Shown here piece by piece: positions 34,375 through 36,761 of a stretch of 36,761 nucleotides of DNA; the stretch's first letter is position 1; every line of letters begins with the position of its first letter. A model generated the notes under the pieces. The model searched no databases. It saw only the letters and a list, made by a program, of their open reading frames with translations, and was not told the origin of the DNA. The position numbers and the translations under genes are program-made. Source of the DNA: Chloroflexota bacterium (GTDB lineage Bacteria > Chloroflexota > Dehalococcoidia > Lucifugimonadales > Lucifugimonadaceae). The DNA is taken from positions 1 to 36,761 of the forward strand of contig JABMNN010000056.1 in assembly GCA_013204545.1 (NCBI GenBank). The letters are read 5' to 3'.

Positions 34375-36057
34375 ATGAAATTAGGCTTCTGGGCGAAAAT
34401 CCCAAAACCTAAATCTAATAAATCCAAAATGGCACTTGTTGCCATCTTATTCTTGGTCATCTCAGTCGTAACGGTCATCGCCGATTCACACGATCTCCGC
34501 GTTATAGCGGCTGCATTCGTTATCCCCGCAGTTGCTGCAGTCCATTTCTGGAATCTAAAACGAGCCATCCCAGTACTGCTCGCTGTGCCAGTTGTGAACG
34601 AACTCTTAAGCTTCGGCGAAAATTGGTATAGCGGAACCGATGTGATTCAGGATCCAGCCATCGGCAACCATATGTTGGGGTCGATCTCTGTAATTCTCAT
34701 TGCGGTCGCCTACTCCGCAGCCATAAGAACAAGCCGATCGCTAACGCGTGAACTGAAACTTAGGGAAGCCTCTGAAGCGCGTGAATCCCTGCGTGCCAGC
34801 CAGCAATCCATCCTCGCTCGAATGTCACGTGAAATCGGTTCTATCGAACACCCAGAACGCATGAAACGCCAAATTGCTACATTCATGTACCAACTGGCAT
34901 CACCCGATAGCGTCATCATCTACGAACGAATCGAAGAATTGGGTGGCTGGGTAGAAATCGCTCAATCAGGCGCTATAACCAAAACAACTGCCGATTCCAT
35001 CCCTAACTCCGTGTCGTTTGAAAATTTCACCGAAATCGACACCATGATTTCGCCAACATGGGTGCCCGACGATATCGCAGGGAAGCTCACTACTGTCGTT
35101 CCAATCTCAACGCACGATGCAAATCAACATCTAATTGTCCCGATCCGATGGCGATCCCAATCCATCGCTTTCGTAGTGCTGACGTATAAATCCTCACCAG
35201 CACCCGATAGCCAACAAATCTACCTTCTCCAGCAAGCAGCCTGGCAAATCGCCGGGTCCCTCGCCGGAAGCATCGTCTATCAGAAAGCCGTTGACCTCGG
35301 ATTTCGACTCGAAAAAGAAGCCCAAGCCCGCGATCGTATGGCATCCGTCGTCTCGCATGAAATGAGAACCCCCCTAACAGCCGCGGTCGCAATGAACGAT
35401 CTTCTGCTTCGTGACAACGACAAAAACCTCAACGACCGCCAAATTCAAAAGCTAACAGTCATCAGGCGCAACCTGCAACGCATCATCGCCGTCAGCGACG
35501 ACCTCCTCGAATCGTCCAGAATGCGATCCGGTGGCTTTGAACTATTTTCTGAACACGCAAACCTCGTACAAATCATCAACGATGCCGTCGCTAACTTCCG
35601 CCCCGTTGCCGATGGCTTCAATCAACACATTGAATTGGATCTTCCCGAAAATCCCGTCGTTGTGCACGCCGATGTATCGCGACTCTCTCAAGTTGTTACC
35701 AACTTTCTGTCAAACGCTTCAAAATTCTCATCACACGGAAAATCCATCCAAGTCACCTTCGCCTCGAACCACGAAACAGCCCGCATCGAAGTAATCGACC
35801 AAGGATCAGGCATCGGTTCCGACGAAATTTCTCACATCTTCGACTGGGCATTCCAGTCCGATCAGAAGCAATCAACTGGCAAGCACGGAGCAGGTATCGG
35901 ATTGTTCGTATCGAAAGCGATCGTCGATGCCCACGGCGGAAAAATCGGCGTCGAAAGCCTCCCCGGCGGAAACACCGTTGCATGGTTCGAAGTCCCCATC
36001 ATCGAATCGGCACAATCCACCTCAACGCCGGCAACACTCGAACACTCCTTCTCCTAA
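34375..36057 (+). CDS. Membrane-bound histidine kinase with GAF-like domain
   Basis: 560 residues from the ATG at 34375; the frame also offers TTG at 34366. Four N-terminal membrane helices (about 20-38, 42-58, 64-80, 100-118), a helical linker, then a GAF-like module (~140-305) ending WQIAGSLAGSI like those of the 1614-residue kinase. HisKA follows with VVSHEMRTPL (His328), then N box NFLSNASKFS, G1 DQGSGIGSDE and G2 GAGIGLFVSK. Expected to autophosphorylate and pass phosphate to an unlinked regulator. Third orphan kinase in a row; it seems to combine the membrane part seen in the previous gene with one GAF of the first. Confidence 0.9.
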   Translation: MKLGFWAKIPKPKSNKSKMALVAILFLVISVVTVIADSHDLRVIAAAFVIPAVAAVHFWNLKRAIPVLLAVPVVNELLSFGENWYSGTDVIQDPAIGNHMLGSISVILIAVAYSAAIRTSRSLTRELKLREASEARESLRASQQSILARMSREIGSIEHPERMKRQIATFMYQLASPDSVIIYERIEELGGWVEIAQSGAITKTTADSIPNSVSFENFTEIDTMISPTWVPDDIAGKLTTVVPISTHDANQHLIVPIRWRSQSIAFVVLTYKSSPAPDSQQIYLLQQAAWQIAGSLAGSIVYQKAVDLGFRLEKEAQARDRMASVVSHEMRTPLTAAVAMNDLLLRDNDKNLNDRQIQKLTVIRRNLQRIIAVSDDLLESSRMRSGGFELFSEHANLVQIINDAVANFRPVADGFNQHIELDLPENPVVVHADVSRLSQVVTNFLSNASKFSSHGKSIQVTFASNHETARIEVIDQGSGIGSDEISHIFDWAFQSDQKQSTGKHGAGIGLFVSKAIVDAHGGKIGVESLPGGNTVAWFEVPIIESAQSTSTPATLEHSFS

Positions 36058-36297
36058 CCGCACAACTCCGGCAACCGCCAGCCATACCCGTCTCGCCGTT
36101 CGATGTGTCCACCCCCGCATCACGAACGAATCGCGCCCCTCAAACCCCATCGATACCATCACCGTCCTAGCCCGCATCACCCGGCATGCCATCCCGCAAT
36201 CTCGCCACCACACTCATTTATAATCACTCCAACTGAAACAGTTCTCCGCTTATAGTTAGGCATCTGAAAAAGGGAACTGGCAAACAGGAGCAAAAAC

Positions 36298-36585
36298 GTG
36301 CTGTACGGAATACCCGCCGAAACAAAAATCGGCGAACACCGCGTGGCAATCACGCCTGAAAGTGCCCAAGCACTAATCAGTCGAAACCAAACCGTCATCA
36401 TCCAAACCGGCGCAGGCACCGGAAGCGGATACAACGACGACTCCTACCGCGCAGTCGGCTGCCACATCGCCCAAACACCCATGACCTCCCCCATCAAAAT
36501 CCCAGCCACCAACGACCCCGCAGCCCTCCGACAAGCCGTTCTCGGCCACATGCATGCCAAGCGGCATCGCTCTTCCGAAGAGTGA
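36298..36585 (+). pseudogene. Truncated alanine dehydrogenase / PntA-like N-terminus
   Basis: 95 codons, GTG start with a good AGGAG 7 nt upstream. Residues 1-59 match the N-terminal domain of alanine dehydrogenase and transhydrogenase alpha: GIPAETKIGEHRVAITPES, then VIIQTGAGTGSGYNDDSYRA and VGCHIA. Family proteins go on for over 300 residues with an NAD-binding domain; here, just past codon 59, the sequence changes into a copy of a 59-base repeat (36473-36531) and ends 18 codons after it. The substrate-binding Arg (HRVAITP) is present, but an NAD site is missing, so it cannot be active as such. Either a truncated gene made by a local duplication or an assembly join near a contig end. Confidence 0.7.
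36473..36531 (+). repeat. 59-bp exact direct repeat, left copy
   Basis: AAACACCCATGACCTCCCCC onward is identical to 36703-36761, 230 bases downstream. This copy is fused in frame into the truncated alanine dehydrogenase; its ATG codes for an internal Met. Confidence 0.95.
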
Positions 36586-36641
36586 TCGCGATTCTTGGGG
36601 CTAAGCCAGCCCCTGCATACTGGGCCCAAGTGCGAAGGCAC
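36570..36641 (+). repeat. Composite intergenic repeat, copy 4 (partial)
   Basis: Hairpins in series: CTCTT-ccg-AAGAG (36570-36582), GGGGCT-aagcc-AGCCCC (36597-36613) and the CCAAGT unit GTGC-gaag-GCAC (36630-36641), followed by GCCCGGCCC and a TAACG tail as in the other copies. Confidence 0.6.
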
Positions 36642-36702
36642 GCCCGGCCCTTTACGTAACGCCCGCCCCATAACGAAAATACCAATCACACCATCCCCGC
36701 CG

Positions 36703-36761
36703 AAACACCCATGACCTCCCCCATCAAAATCCCAGCCACCAACGACCCCGCAGCCCTCCGA
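36703..36761 (+). repeat. 59-bp exact direct repeat, right copy, at window end
   Basis: Identical to 36473-36531 and ending exactly with the last base of the window, which is a common sign of an assembly graph break at a repeat. Confidence 0.95.
36711..36761 (+). CDS. Possible start of next gene (partial)
   Basis: ATG at 36711 opens MTSPIKIPATNDPAALR to the window edge. The phrase looks like a protein N-terminus, loosely like the opening of TsaC/Sua5-type threonylcarbamoyl-AMP synthases, but 17 residues are too few to assign. If real, the left copy of the repeat is a duplicate of this gene start fused into the broken alanine dehydrogenase. Confidence 0.3.
   Translation, partial: MTSPIKIPATNDPAALR

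Overview
The window (about 50% GC) reads as a chromosomal segment of a free-living, respiring bacterium, most likely a Chloroflexota member of the SAR202/Dehalococcoidia type. This is inferred from many lipoproteins with Thr/Pro/Ala-rich linkers, a DUF1800/NHL/DUF1501 trio, a PAS-multi-GAF histidine kinase and small VOC, cupin and amidohydrolase genes; no marker gene here proves the taxonomy. No rRNA, tRNA, CRISPR array or complete insertion sequence was found.

Layout. 1-8032 is a redox and copper handling block. On the plus strand lie two c-type cytochrome lipoproteins, a cupredoxin-like lipoprotein, a SCO1/SenC copper chaperone and an overlapping TlpA-type thioredoxin. Converging on them from the minus strand is a three-gene operon (YtkA-like lipoprotein, CopC/CopD-like membrane protein, CcdA/DsbD-like membrane protein). 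Together they look like periplasmic electron transfer plus copper and thiol-redox maturation of a respiratory oxidase. 8421-14461 holds small metabolic or accessory genes (methyltransferase, RibD/DHFR-like reductase, amidohydrolase, VOC protein, degenerate M23-like lipoprotein, TPR protein, cupin). 14865-18579 is the DUF1800-NHL-DUF1501 cluster. 18694-24512 contains corA, zwf, a small cupin, a frameshifted zinc-ribbon membrane protein and lpdA, with several kinds of intergenic repeat between them. 24899-26955 has a DUF3179 lipoprotein and a convergent lipoprotein. 27264-36057 carries three histidine kinases with no response regulator nearby. The right edge holds a broken alanine dehydrogenase and a 59-bp direct repeat that ends exactly at the window end.

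Most interesting observation: the DUF3179 gene is interrupted by one in-frame TGA at 25592-25594, exactly where the family has the first Cys of its conserved YCxxC motif. The same frame stays open for 252 more codons with the rest of the family's motifs. Directly downstream the RNA can fold into a bacterial SECIS-like hairpin with a GG-starting apical loop 21 nt after the UGA. This is best explained as a selenoprotein with a Sec-x-x-Cys pair (U232-C235). I do not recall a described selenoprotein of this family, but could not search.

Other notable structure: corA is flanked by two roughly 90-bp direct copies of the zwf 3' end, as if inserted at or duplicated with that gene end. A composite intergenic repeat occurs in at least four places, with hairpin stems that differ in sequence but keep pairing. 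A second ATTGC...GCAAT dispersed repeat occurs twice, and near-identical 12-bp hairpins flank the frameshifted membrane-protein gene.
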